Notes under the pieces: model-generated
The model's input: only the letters and a program-made list of their open reading frames with translations
Told to the model about the DNA's origin: nothing
Database searches by the model: none
Program-made: the position numbers and the translations under genes
Source: Methylosinus sp. Sm6
GTDB taxonomy: Bacteria; Pseudomonadota; Alphaproteobacteria; Rhizobiales; Beijerinckiaceae
DNA length: 48,148 nucleotides
Assembly (NCBI RefSeq): GCF_019802345.1
Contig: NZ_JAINDZ010000034.1
Location: 1-48,148, forward strand
Direction: 5' to 3'
Shown: positions 41,290 to 48,148 of the stretch, piece after piece
How positions within the stretch are numbered: position 1 is the first letter of the stretch
Layout: each line of letters starts with the position of its first letter

Positions 41290-42429
41290 TCAGGCGGCGC
41301 CGGCGAACACGGTCAGCACGCCCGTATAGCCGTAGAGATGATGCCGCGCGATCTCCCCTCCCGCAAAAAAGCCGATCAGCGGCGCCGGCCCGAGCGCTTC
41401 GCGCACCATTTCGAATTCGGCGTTGGGGGCGCCGAAATGCGGGCCGCCGCGTCCGGAGCAGCTGACATAGAGCGCGCCGCGAATGCCGCCGGCGCTCGAC
41501 GCCTGCGCGCGCACCTCCTCGACGATGCGCAGCAGATCATTGCGCGCGGCCTCGACGTTGCGCTTGCAGAAGGCGACCTGCGAGCCGTTCTGGAGCCGCT
41601 CCGGAACGACCAGCAGCCCCGCCTTGCGGCCGACGCCGATGATGTGGCGCACCTCGGCGTTGGCGCCGAACTGGCCGGGCTTGGCGGCGGCGTCCTCGCC
41701 GACGGCGACGACGCCGACCAGCGTCTGCGCCAAGTCCTGGCCGAGCTGCGTATCGGAAATTTCGAGATCGAGGCCCAAATCCTCGAGCACGCAATCCAGC
41801 GAGCGGCGATTGTCGAGGGTGACGAGATAATTGCCTTCGGCGCGCGTGACCGTGCGGCGCGGCCCGATCGGCTGGCACCCCTGGGTGACGCGCGAGATCA
41901 CCGGCGCCTCCGGGCCGAAGGCGACGCCGGACACGCCCCCGGTCAGCGGCTCGTCGGCAAAGCACATATGCTGATTGCGCGCCGAGGAGAGGCCGCCGAA
42001 CAGATAGCCGGTGGCGGTCGTCGCGCTCAGGGCTTTCAACTTGGCCTGCAGATCGGGAGTTCCGCCGTCGGCATGAACGAGAGCGGTGAAGGCCTCGAAG
42101 CCGTCCCACGGCTTCGCCTCGGAAAACAGCCGGAAGGAGCCGGGCGGCAGCTCGCCCAGCATCAGCGCCATGGCCGGCGCGTCGAAATATTCGGTCGCGT
42201 CGGCCGCGATCCCGACCCCGACCGTGCCGACCCAATGCACGCCGGGCCATTGCTGCTTCAGCGCCGCCAATATGCTCGCCGCAGCGGGGGTGTAATAATC
42301 GGTGATGTAGCACCAGCCGAGATTGGGCCTGCGGTCGTCTCGCAGCCCGGCGCCGATCTGCTCCAGGCAGGAGCGCAAGGCCGCTCCCCAATCGGGATCG
42401 CCGGCATGGGCGCAGAGAAACGGGCTCAT
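41290..42429 (-). CDS. FIST-domain sensory protein
   Basis: Encodes 379 residues. The N-terminal FIST half has LGWCYITDYYTPAAASILAA and HWVGTVGVGIAADATEYFD. The C-terminal half has QGCQPIGPRRTVTRAEGNYL, GALYVSCSGRGG and the C-terminal LIGFFAGGEIARHHLYGYTG, matching the FIST_N and FIST_C domains. FIST proteins sense small ligands, probably amino acids, and are often joined to signalling modules; here the protein stands alone and precedes the aldo/keto reductase gene. Confidence 0.88.
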   Translation of the reverse strand: MSPFLCAHAGDPDWGAALRSCLEQIGAGLRDDRRPNLGWCYITDYYTPAAASILAALKQQWPGVHWVGTVGVGIAADATEYFDAPAMALMLGELPPGSFRLFSEAKPWDGFEAFTALVHADGGTPDLQAKLKALSATTATGYLFGGLSSARNQHMCFADEPLTGGVSGVAFGPEAPVISRVTQGCQPIGPRRTVTRAEGNYLVTLDNRRSLDCVLEDLGLDLEISDTQLGQDLAQTLVGVVAVGEDAAAKPGQFGANAEVRHIIGVGRKAGLLVVPERLQNGSQVAFCKRNVEAARNDLLRIVEEVRAQASSAGGIRGALYVSCSGRGGPHFGAPNAEFEMVREALGPAPLIGFFAGGEIARHHLYGYTGVLTVFAGAA

Positions 42430-42513
42430 TGTCGCTTTTTCTCCCCCGACCGACGAAAAATCGTTCCGGCAAGCGGGATAGCAACGGCCGTGCCGCGTCT
42501 GGAGATGCGACCC

Positions 42514-42555
42514 GCGGTCCAGGGACGCTCCCGGACCGCGAGCCTCCCGGCTCGC
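42514..42555. repeat. REP-like palindrome cluster
   Basis: GCGGTCC at 42514-42520 faces GGACCGC at 42533-42539, which runs into GCGAGCCTCCCGGCTCGC (42538-42555). It lies between the FIST gene start and the ankyrin-type gene end. Same family as at 5.5 and 9.5 kb. Confidence 0.7.
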
Positions 42556-42696
42556 ACGCCAAGTCCAGATTCCCGGTCAACGGCGCGACGCGCGTTCATG
42601 CACTGTCTTGCTCAGGAGCGCATCTGCGAACGCGAGCGCATCTGTCGAGACGCAGCGGTCGGCAGGGTTAAATATCGCGGCTATGCAATCAGTAAT

Positions 42697-43113
42697 TTAT
42701 CGCTGGGCAATTTCTCGCTCAAACTTCCTCCCGACGATATCATCATATATTGACAGCATATCATAAATTGACTTGTTGTTCATATCCTTCTTTTCTAGAT
42801 CAGCCCCGAGCTCGATAACGAGACGAGTGTTTGAAAATATTATCTCCCTATTTTGTTGGACAGCCGAATCAATATCAATATCGACGGCGTGAAAAAGTGG
42901 AAGGTTGGTCGACGGCGCGTCCAAATTGATACCCTTTTCGACCAACGCCTTTATAAAATCGCGGTTCATATGTTCTATCGCCAAATTCAACAGCGACCAA
43001 CCCGAGTCTGGATGTATGAAATTTATGTCGCCGCCGGCAGCTAGAAATTCATCCAGGCTTTCCGGCTTTGTAAATTCATTGAAGTCCGACCAAAATTTTG
43101 TGAGGTCGAACAT
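42697..43113 (-). CDS. AT-rich ankyrin-repeat-type protein coupled to aroC
   Basis: Encodes 138 residues from the ATG at 43113. Ankyrin-like units are visible: GGDINFIHPDSGWSLLNLAI, DFIKALVEKGINLDAP, NLPLFHAVDI and LVIELGADLEKKDMNNKSIY. Base use is unlike all neighbours: 50 of 120 bases in 42781-42900 are G or C, against clearly GC-rich flanks, which suggests recent transfer. Its ribosome site AAGGAG is the last aroC codons, with 5 nt between the aroC stop and its ATG. Such small ankyrin proteins often serve as immunity or interaction proteins; no toxin gene is beside it. Confidence 0.8.
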   Translation of the reverse strand: MFDLTKFWSDFNEFTKPESLDEFLAAGGDINFIHPDSGWSLLNLAIEHMNRDFIKALVEKGINLDAPSTNLPLFHAVDIDIDSAVQQNREIIFSNTRLVIELGADLEKKDMNNKSIYDMLSIYDDIVGRKFEREIAQR

Positions 43114-43118
43114 GATTG

Positions 43119-44252
43119 TCACTCCTTGATCGTCAGCCGATCGGGATCGCAGCAGGCCGAGCCTCCCCCGCCCACCTGCCCCCGGTGCCGCAGAAAATGA
43201 TCGGCCAGCACGATGGCCATCATCGCCTCGCCCACCGGCACGGCGCGAATGCCGACGCAAGGGTCGTGGCGGCCCTTGGTGACGATCTCCGTCTCCTCGC
43301 CGCTGCGGGCGATCGTGCGGCGCGGCGTCAGGATCGATGAGGTCGGCTTGACCGCGAAGCGCGCGACGATCGGCTGGCCGGTCGAAATGCCGCCGAGCAC
43401 GCCGCCGGCCTGATTGGAGAGAAAGACCGGCTGTCCGTCCGGCCCGGCGCGCATCTCGTCGGCATTGTCCTCGCCGGAGAGCGCGGCCGCCGCGAAGCCC
43501 GCGCCGATCTCGACGCCCTTCACGGCGTTGATCGACATGAAAGCGGAGGCGAGATCGGAGTCGAGCTTGCCATAGATCGGCGCGCCCCAACCGGCGGGGA
43601 CGCCCTCGGCCACCACCTCGATAACCGCGCCGATCGAGGAACCGGATTTGCGCACGTCGTCGAGATAATCGGCCCAGCGCGCCACGGCCTCCGCATCGGG
43701 GCAGAACAGCGGATTGCTGTCGGCTTCCGCCCAGTCGAACCGCGCGCGGTCGATTTTGTGCGGCCCCATCTGCACCAGCGCGCCACGGATGGTGACGCCA
43801 GCGATCACCTTGCGCGCCACCGCGCCGGCGGCGACACGCGCGGCGGTTTCGCGCGCCGAGGACCGGCCGCCGCCGCGATAATCGCGGATCCCATATTTGG
43901 CGTCATAGGCGTAATCGGCATGGCCGGGCCGGTATTTTTCGGCGATGTCGCCATAGTCCTTCGAGCGTTGATCGGTGTTCTCGATCAGAAGCGCGATCGG
44001 CGTTCCCGTCGTCACCTGGCGCCCCGACGGATCGGCGAACACGCCGGAGAGGATCTTCACCGCATCCGGCTCCTGCCGCTGCGTGGTGAAGCGCGACTGG
44101 CCGGGGCGGCGCTTGTCGAGAAACCCCTGAATATCGGCTTCCGTCAGCTCGATCCCGGGCGGACAGCCGTCGACGATCGCGCCGAGCGCCGGCCCATGGC
44201 TCTCGCCGAAGGTGGTGATGCGGAAGAGATGGCCGAAGCTGTTGTGAGACAT
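43119..44252 (-). CDS. aroC: Chorismate synthase
   Basis: Encodes 377 residues. It begins [20 protein letters not shown] and has family signatures [40 protein letters not shown] and [20 protein letters not shown], with the flavin-binding [20 protein letters not shown]. It converts EPSP to chorismate with reduced FMN. The last codons form the ribosome site of the ankyrin-type gene. Confidence 0.96.
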   Translation of the reverse strand: MSHNSFGHLFRITTFGESHGPALGAIVDGCPPGIELTEADIQGFLDKRRPGQSRFTTQRQEPDAVKILSGVFADPSGRQVTTGTPIALLIENTDQRSKDYGDIAEKYRPGHADYAYDAKYGIRDYRGGGRSSARETAARVAAGAVARKVIAGVTIRGALVQMGPHKIDRARFDWAEADSNPLFCPDAEAVARWADYLDDVRKSGSSIGAVIEVVAEGVPAGWGAPIYGKLDSDLASAFMSINAVKGVEIGAGFAAAALSGEDNADEMRAGPDGQPVFLSNQAGGVLGGISTGQPIVARFAVKPTSSILTPRRTIARSGEETEIVTKGRHDPCVGIRAVPVGEAMMAIVLADHFLRHRGQVGGGGSACCDPDRLTIKE

Positions 44253-44332
44253 TTTGGTTTCTAGGCGCCGGGGGCGGTCGGGTCAATTCGGGCGGTGAGC
44301 GGCGCACGGGAGGGGCGCCGCCGCCGAGTCTT

Positions 44333-44438
44333 TAGAGCGCTTTCCGATCGAACGGAATCGTTCGATCGATCAGAATTCGCTCAAACTAAAGAATGCTAGA
44401 GCATTATCCGATCCATTCGGATCGGATAATGCTCTAGC
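44333..44438. repeat. Dispersed palindromic element, full copy B (inverted relative to copy A)
   Basis: It is the reverse complement of copy A near 8.8 kb over about 100 bp, with a few substitutions and a 4-bp length difference near the middle. Its hairpin agcattatccgatcc / ggatcggataatgct differs from copies A and C by C-G to T-A changes in both arms, keeping the pairing. It lies between aroC start and pepN stop. Confidence 0.85.
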
Positions 44439-44504
44439 AGCATGAACCCCACCCCGTCCGGCTTCGCCGGCCGACCCTCCCCCTGAAGGGGAGGTGTGAT
44501 CTCC

Positions 44505-47144
44505 TCACGCCAGCGCGCGCGTCGCTATGTCCGAGACATCGGCCGAGAGCGCCGGAGCCGCGAGGATGCGTCGCAATGTCGACTCGGCGAGCTTGCGGCG
44601 GCGCTCCTCCAGCGAGCGCCACGAACGCAGAGACGACAACAGCCGCGCCGCGAGCTGCGGATTCTTCGGGTCGAGTTCCAGGACCACGCTCGCCAGAAGG
44701 TCATAGCCGGAGCCATCGAGCGCGTGGAAGCGCGTCGGATTGCCATTGGCGAAAGCGCCGATGACCGCCCGCACCCGGTTGGGATTGGCGAATGAGAAAT
44801 CCGCGTGCTTCATCAGCCGCGCGACGCGCTTCGTCGTCTCCGCCTCGGGGATCGTCGACTGCAGCGCGAACCATTTGTCGAGGACGAGATGATCGCCGGC
44901 ATAGCGCGCATAGAAGGCCTCGAAAGCCGCTTCGCGCGCCTCGCCCGGCAGCAGCGACAGGGTCGCGAGCGCGGCGAGCCGGTCGGTCATATTGGCGGCG
45001 TCCGCGAACTGCCGCTCGGCGAGCGCGCCGCCCTGCGACGCATCGCCCGCGGCGATCAGATCGAGCGCGGCGTTGCGCAGCGCGCGGCGGCCGGCGCTCC
45101 CGGCGTCGGGCGAAAAACCTTCGGCCGGGGCGAGCCGCTCGCGCGCCTCGGCGAGCGCGCCCGCGAGATGGCGGCCGAGATCGCGGCGCAGTCCCGTGCG
45201 CGCGGCGAAGATCACATCCGGATCGACGTCGCGGCCGATCTCGCGCGCAATGTCGATGTCGGAGGGCAGCGACAGCGCCTGCGCGACGAGGCTCGGATCA
45301 CGTTCCGGCGCCTCGACCAGCCGGCCGAGCGCGTCGAAGAAGGCGGCGTCGTCCTCCCCCGCCGCGACGCCGCGCAACGCCTCGATGCGCGCGAAGATCG
45401 AGCGCAGAGCGAGGCTCTGCGCCGCCTGCCAGCGGTTGAACGGATCGCGGTCATGGGCGAGCAGCCGCTGCAGATCCGCGGCCGCTTGCGGCGGCGCCAG
45501 CCGCACCGGCGCGGAGAAGCCGCGCAGCAGCGACACCACCGGCCGCGACCCGATATTCTCGAAGGTCACGGCGCGCTTTTGCGTCGAGAGCTCGATGAGG
45601 CCGCGCTCGCATTCCTGCGCCGAGGCGTCGCGCGAGACGAGCGGAATCTCGTCGCCATTCTCGCCGATGAGGCCGAGCGCCAGCGGAATGACGAAGGGCT
45701 TCTTCTCGCTCTGCCCGGGCGTCGCCGGCGTCGCCTGCTCGAAGGCGAGCGTCAGCCGCTTCGCCGCAGCGTCATACTCGCTCTCGACCGTGACGAGCGG
45801 CGTGCCGGCCTGCTCGTACCAGAGAGAGAATTGCGCGAGATCGCGCCCCGAAGCCTCGGCGAAGCAGGAGAGAAAATCCTCGATCGTCGCCGCCGTTCCG
45901 TCGAAACGGTCGAAATAGAGCGTCATGCCCTTCGCAAAATCGTCCTCGCCGATCAGCGTCTTCAGCATGCGAATGATCTCGGCGCCCTTCTCATAGACGG
46001 TCGCCGTGTAGAAATTGTTGATCTCGTGGTAGATGTTCGGCCGCACGGGATGGGCGAGCGGGCCGGCGTCCTCGGGGAACTGCTGCAGGCGCAGGCCGCG
46101 CACATCGCTGATGCGCTTCACCGCCCGCGAGCGCTGGTCGGCCGAGAATTCCTGATCGCGGAAGACGGTGAGGCCCTCCTTCAGGCACAATTGGAACCAG
46201 TCGCGGCAGGTGATGCGATTGCCGGTCCAATTGTGGAAATACTCATGCGCGATGACCGATTCGACGCCGGCGTAATCGCCGTCGGTCGCGGTCTCGGGCG
46301 AGGCCAGCACATATTTGTCGTTGAAGATATTGAGGCCCTTGTTCTCCATCGCGCCCATGTTGAAGTCGGACACGGCGACGATGTTGAACACGTCGAGATC
46401 ATATTCGCGGCCGAAGACCTGCTCGTCCCAGCGCATGGAGCGGATCAGCGAGTCCATCGCATAGCCGGCATATTGCTCCTTGCCATGCTCGACATAGATC
46501 GCCAGCTCGACCGCGCGTCCCGAGCCCGTCGTGAAGCGCTCGGAAATATGGCCGAGATCGCCGCCGACGAGAGCGAAGAGATAGCTGGGCTTGGGGAAGG
46601 GATCGCGCCAGACGGCGAAATGCCGGCCGCCGTCGAGCGCGCCGGATGCGACCCTGTTGCCATTGCCGAGCAGAACCGGCGCCTCGGCGACATCGGCCTC
46701 GATGCGCGTGGTGTAGACGCTGAGCACGTCCGGACGGTCGAGGAAATAGGTGATGCGGCGAAAGCCTTCGGCCTCGCATTGCGTGCAATAGGCCGAGCCG
46801 GAGCGATAGAGGCCGGAGAGCTGCGTATTGGCGGCGGGGTCGACCTCGGTCTCGATCTCCAGCAGGAACGGCGCGGCGGGCGTCGCGCGCATCGTCAGCG
46901 CATCCGGCGTCGCCTCGGCCGCGACGGGAACTCCGTCGAGCAGCAGGCGGCGCAGGACCAGCCCGTCGCCGTCGAGCGTCAGCTGCGCGTCGGCGCGTCC
47001 TTTCGGATTGCGGCGAATTGCGAGCCGCGCGACGACGCGCGTCTTTGTGCGGTGCAGCGAGATATCGAGATCGACCGAGTCGATGAGGAAATCCGGCGGC
47101 CGATAATCGGCGAGGCGAATGGCCTGGGGCGGTGGATTGCGCAT
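44505..47144 (-). CDS. pepN: Aminopeptidase N (M1 family)
   Basis: Encodes 879 residues, close to E. coli PepN (870). The exopeptidase motif GAMENKGLN and zinc site VIAHEYFHNWTGNRIT are present, giving His300, Glu301, His304 and Glu323. It removes N-terminal residues from peptides in the cytosol. The large C-terminal helical region includes LATLSLLPGEAREAAFEAFY, as usual. It stands alone between two repeat-containing gaps. Confidence 0.95.
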   Translation of the reverse strand: MRNPPPQAIRLADYRPPDFLIDSVDLDISLHRTKTRVVARLAIRRNPKGRADAQLTLDGDGLVLRRLLLDGVPVAAEATPDALTMRATPAAPFLLEIETEVDPAANTQLSGLYRSGSAYCTQCEAEGFRRITYFLDRPDVLSVYTTRIEADVAEAPVLLGNGNRVASGALDGGRHFAVWRDPFPKPSYLFALVGGDLGHISERFTTGSGRAVELAIYVEHGKEQYAGYAMDSLIRSMRWDEQVFGREYDLDVFNIVAVSDFNMGAMENKGLNIFNDKYVLASPETATDGDYAGVESVIAHEYFHNWTGNRITCRDWFQLCLKEGLTVFRDQEFSADQRSRAVKRISDVRGLRLQQFPEDAGPLAHPVRPNIYHEINNFYTATVYEKGAEIIRMLKTLIGEDDFAKGMTLYFDRFDGTAATIEDFLSCFAEASGRDLAQFSLWYEQAGTPLVTVESEYDAAAKRLTLAFEQATPATPGQSEKKPFVIPLALGLIGENGDEIPLVSRDASAQECERGLIELSTQKRAVTFENIGSRPVVSLLRGFSAPVRLAPPQAAADLQRLLAHDRDPFNRWQAAQSLALRSIFARIEALRGVAAGEDDAAFFDALGRLVEAPERDPSLVAQALSLPSDIDIAREIGRDVDPDVIFAARTGLRRDLGRHLAGALAEARERLAPAEGFSPDAGSAGRRALRNAALDLIAAGDASQGGALAERQFADAANMTDRLAALATLSLLPGEAREAAFEAFYARYAGDHLVLDKWFALQSTIPEAETTKRVARLMKHADFSFANPNRVRAVIGAFANGNPTRFHALDGSGYDLLASVVLELDPKNPQLAARLLSSLRSWRSLEERRRKLAESTLRRILAAPALSADVSDIATRALA

Positions 47145-47225
47145 GGGACCTCGAAGCTCCGCAACACCTACACCAGGGGCGCCGCCCCGCGCAATGACGA
47201 CGGGCGGGCCGAAGTCTCGGCCCGT

Positions 47226-47774
47226 TCACGCATTGCCGCGGCGGCCGGCCTCGAACAGGAACCACACGCGCCGCTCGGTCTCGTCGATCCAATTCTCGAG
47301 CAGGGAGGCGCTCGCTACATCGCCCTGTTCGTCGCAGATCGAATGGGCCTCGCGCATGCGGGCGGCGAGGGCGCCATTGTCGTCGCGCAATTCGGCCAGC
47401 ATGTCCTGCGGATCGACGAAATCGGCGTCATTGTCCGGGATGCGCTGCAATTTGGCAATGTGCCCGATCGATCGCAAGGTCGTGCCGCCGATCTTGCGCA
47501 CCCGCTCGGCCATGTCGTCGGTCATGGCGAAAATCTGCTGGCCCTGCTCGTCGAGCAGGAGATGATAATCGCGGAAATGCGGCCCCGACATGTGCCAGTG
47601 GAAATTCTTGGTCTTGAGATAGAGGGCGAAAATATCGGCGAGGACAGCGTTGAGCGCGCCGGAAACGTCGCGCGTCGCTTGCGCGCCGAGGGCGGTCGGC
47701 GTCTCGAGCGCGGCCTTCTGGCGGGAACGCAGGTCACGACTGGCGTCTCCGCGATTGGCGTCTCTATGAGTCAT
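47226..47774 (-). CDS. dps: Dps/ferritin-like DNA-binding protein
   Basis: Encodes 182 residues from the ATG at 47774. The four-helix ferritin core holds LYLKTKNFHWHMSGPHFRDY and LLLDEQGQQIFAMTDDMAER, the dinuclear-iron ferroxidase site of Dps, and ends with LLENWIDETERRVWFLFEAG. A positively charged N-terminus (HRDANRGDASRDLRSRQKAA) may bind DNA. It protects DNA by storing iron using peroxide. Confidence 0.92.
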   Translation of the reverse strand: MTHRDANRGDASRDLRSRQKAALETPTALGAQATRDVSGALNAVLADIFALYLKTKNFHWHMSGPHFRDYHLLLDEQGQQIFAMTDDMAERVRKIGGTTLRSIGHIAKLQRIPDNDADFVDPQDMLAELRDDNGALAARMREAHSICDEQGDVASASLLENWIDETERRVWFLFEAGRRGNA

Positions 47775-47896
47775 TGGCCTCGTCTCCCGAATGGTCGGAT
47801 CACACAGACCAAATATGCCGCCCGCGGCGCCTTCCCACCGCGAACGAGAGACTTTTTTGCGCGCGGCGTACAGATAAACGAGTGAGCGCTCGAAAA

Positions 47897-47965
47897 GCGA
47901 GCCTGAAGGCTCGCTGTCGAGAGGCTTCACATTCGTCGACGCGAGCCACTGGCCTTCGGGCTCGC
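47897..47965. repeat. REP-like twin palindrome
   Basis: GCGAGCCTGAAGGCTCGC at 47897-47914 is followed after 26 bp by a variant GCGAGCC-actggcctt-cGGGCTCGC at 47941-47965. It lies upstream of the dps gene and before copy C of the other element. Confidence 0.7.
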
Positions 47966-47978
47966 TGTCGACAGCTCG

Positions 47979-48020
47979 CTAGAGCGTTATCCGATCCGAA
48001 TGGATCGGATAACGCTCTAG
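47979..48020. repeat. Dispersed palindromic element, hairpin half (copy C)
   Basis: ctagagcgttatccgatcc and its perfect reverse complement, 19 bp each, around loop gaat. It matches the hairpin part of copies A and B. Its right end contributes the TAG stop codon of the gene ending at 48017. Confidence 0.85.
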
Positions 48021-48148
48021 CGCAGCGAAACGCCCTGGAGCTGGGGGGCGGGGGCAGGCTCGGGCGCGGGCGGCTCGGCGGCCTCGCGTCGGCGCGGCGG
48101 CGACAGGCGGTGGATCGTCGCGCTCGGCGCGTCCTGGTCGTCCGCGTC
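48017..48148 (-). CDS. C-terminal end of an unidentified gene (5' end outside window)
   Basis: The reading frame enters from the right edge and ends at a TAG (48017-48019) lying inside a palindromic repeat. The visible 43 residues are low complexity, with ATIHRLSPPRRREAAEPPAP and a Pro/Ala tail ending LQGVSLR. No family can be assigned. Frame choice rests on codon use and the absence of stops over this short stretch, so it is tentative. Confidence 0.45.
   Translation of the reverse strand, partial: DADDQDAPSATIHRLSPPRRREAAEPPAPEPAPAPQLQGVSLR

Noticed and set aside
44805-47885. A 1026-codon open frame on the plus strand opposite pepN and dps
   Set aside because: It is antisense to two well-supported genes, has no family motif and is Arg/Ala-rich as expected for shadow frames in GC-rich DNA.
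1-48148. CRISPR array, rRNA or tRNA genes
   Set aside because: No regularly spaced direct repeats and no tRNA-like cloverleaf or rRNA sequence was seen in the intergenic regions.

Overview
The window is about 48 kb of GC-rich, gene-dense chromosomal DNA with long shadow reading frames on opposite strands. Gene content points to an alphaproteobacterium of the Rhizobiales (Hyphomicrobiales), most plausibly a methylotroph or type II methanotroph (Methylosinus/Methylocystis-like). The evidence is a lanthanide-type PQQ methanol dehydrogenase operon (xoxF-xoxJ-xoxG), two phasin-type polyhydroxybutyrate granule proteins, a PdhS/PleC/DivJ-like sensor kinase and many alphaproteobacterial housekeeping genes. 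The genus is an inference; no rRNA, tRNA or CRISPR array was seen.

Layout: 0-8 kb holds a 5'-open glycosyltransferase-like fragment, a multi-PAS histidine kinase (-), two phasin-type genes (+), aroE (-) and ettA (-). 7.4-10.5 kb is a same-strand run of an exported HAD-family protein preceded by four small secreted proteins that share motifs; I regard these as an undescribed paralogous family. 10.6-15.6 kb has an Fe-S/SCP2 fusion protein behind a MarR regulator, then a TonB-dependent receptor behind a DUF2946-like protein. 15.6-18.4 kb holds hemD-hemC (-) and holA (+). 18.4-20 kb is an alpha/beta hydrolase divergent from an HxlR regulator across a large inverted repeat. 20-25.5 kb has membrane proteins, xerC, a creatininase-family hydrolase and a divergent NMT1/THI5-type ABC transporter with overlapping genes. 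25.5-33.6 kb has an L,D-transpeptidase, a PepSY membrane protein, a thioredoxin-fold protein, a PduO-type cobalamin adenosyltransferase, a TacA/TacT-like toxin-antitoxin pair and glmS. 33.7-36.9 kb is xoxFJG. 37-42.4 kb has a phosphodiester glycosidase-domain protein, a histone-deacetylase-family protein with a Tat-like leader, a formate/nitrite transporter, an aldo/keto reductase and a FIST-domain protein. 42.7-48 kb has an AT-rich ankyrin-type gene translationally coupled to aroC, then pepN, dps and the 3' end of another gene.

Two families of dispersed intergenic palindromes cross the window. One is an element of about 100 bp (copies near 8.8 kb and 44.4 kb in opposite orientation, and a half copy at 48.0 kb) whose hairpin shows a compensatory base-pair change. 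The other is a REP-like family built on GCGAGCC-n-GGCTCGC, found in six intergenic places, including between convergent genes where it probably ends transcription.

The likeliest undescribed systems are the four-gene secreted family with its exported HAD partner, the palindromic element family, and the MarR/Fe-S-SCP2 module with its repeated 12-mer and near-leaderless promoter.
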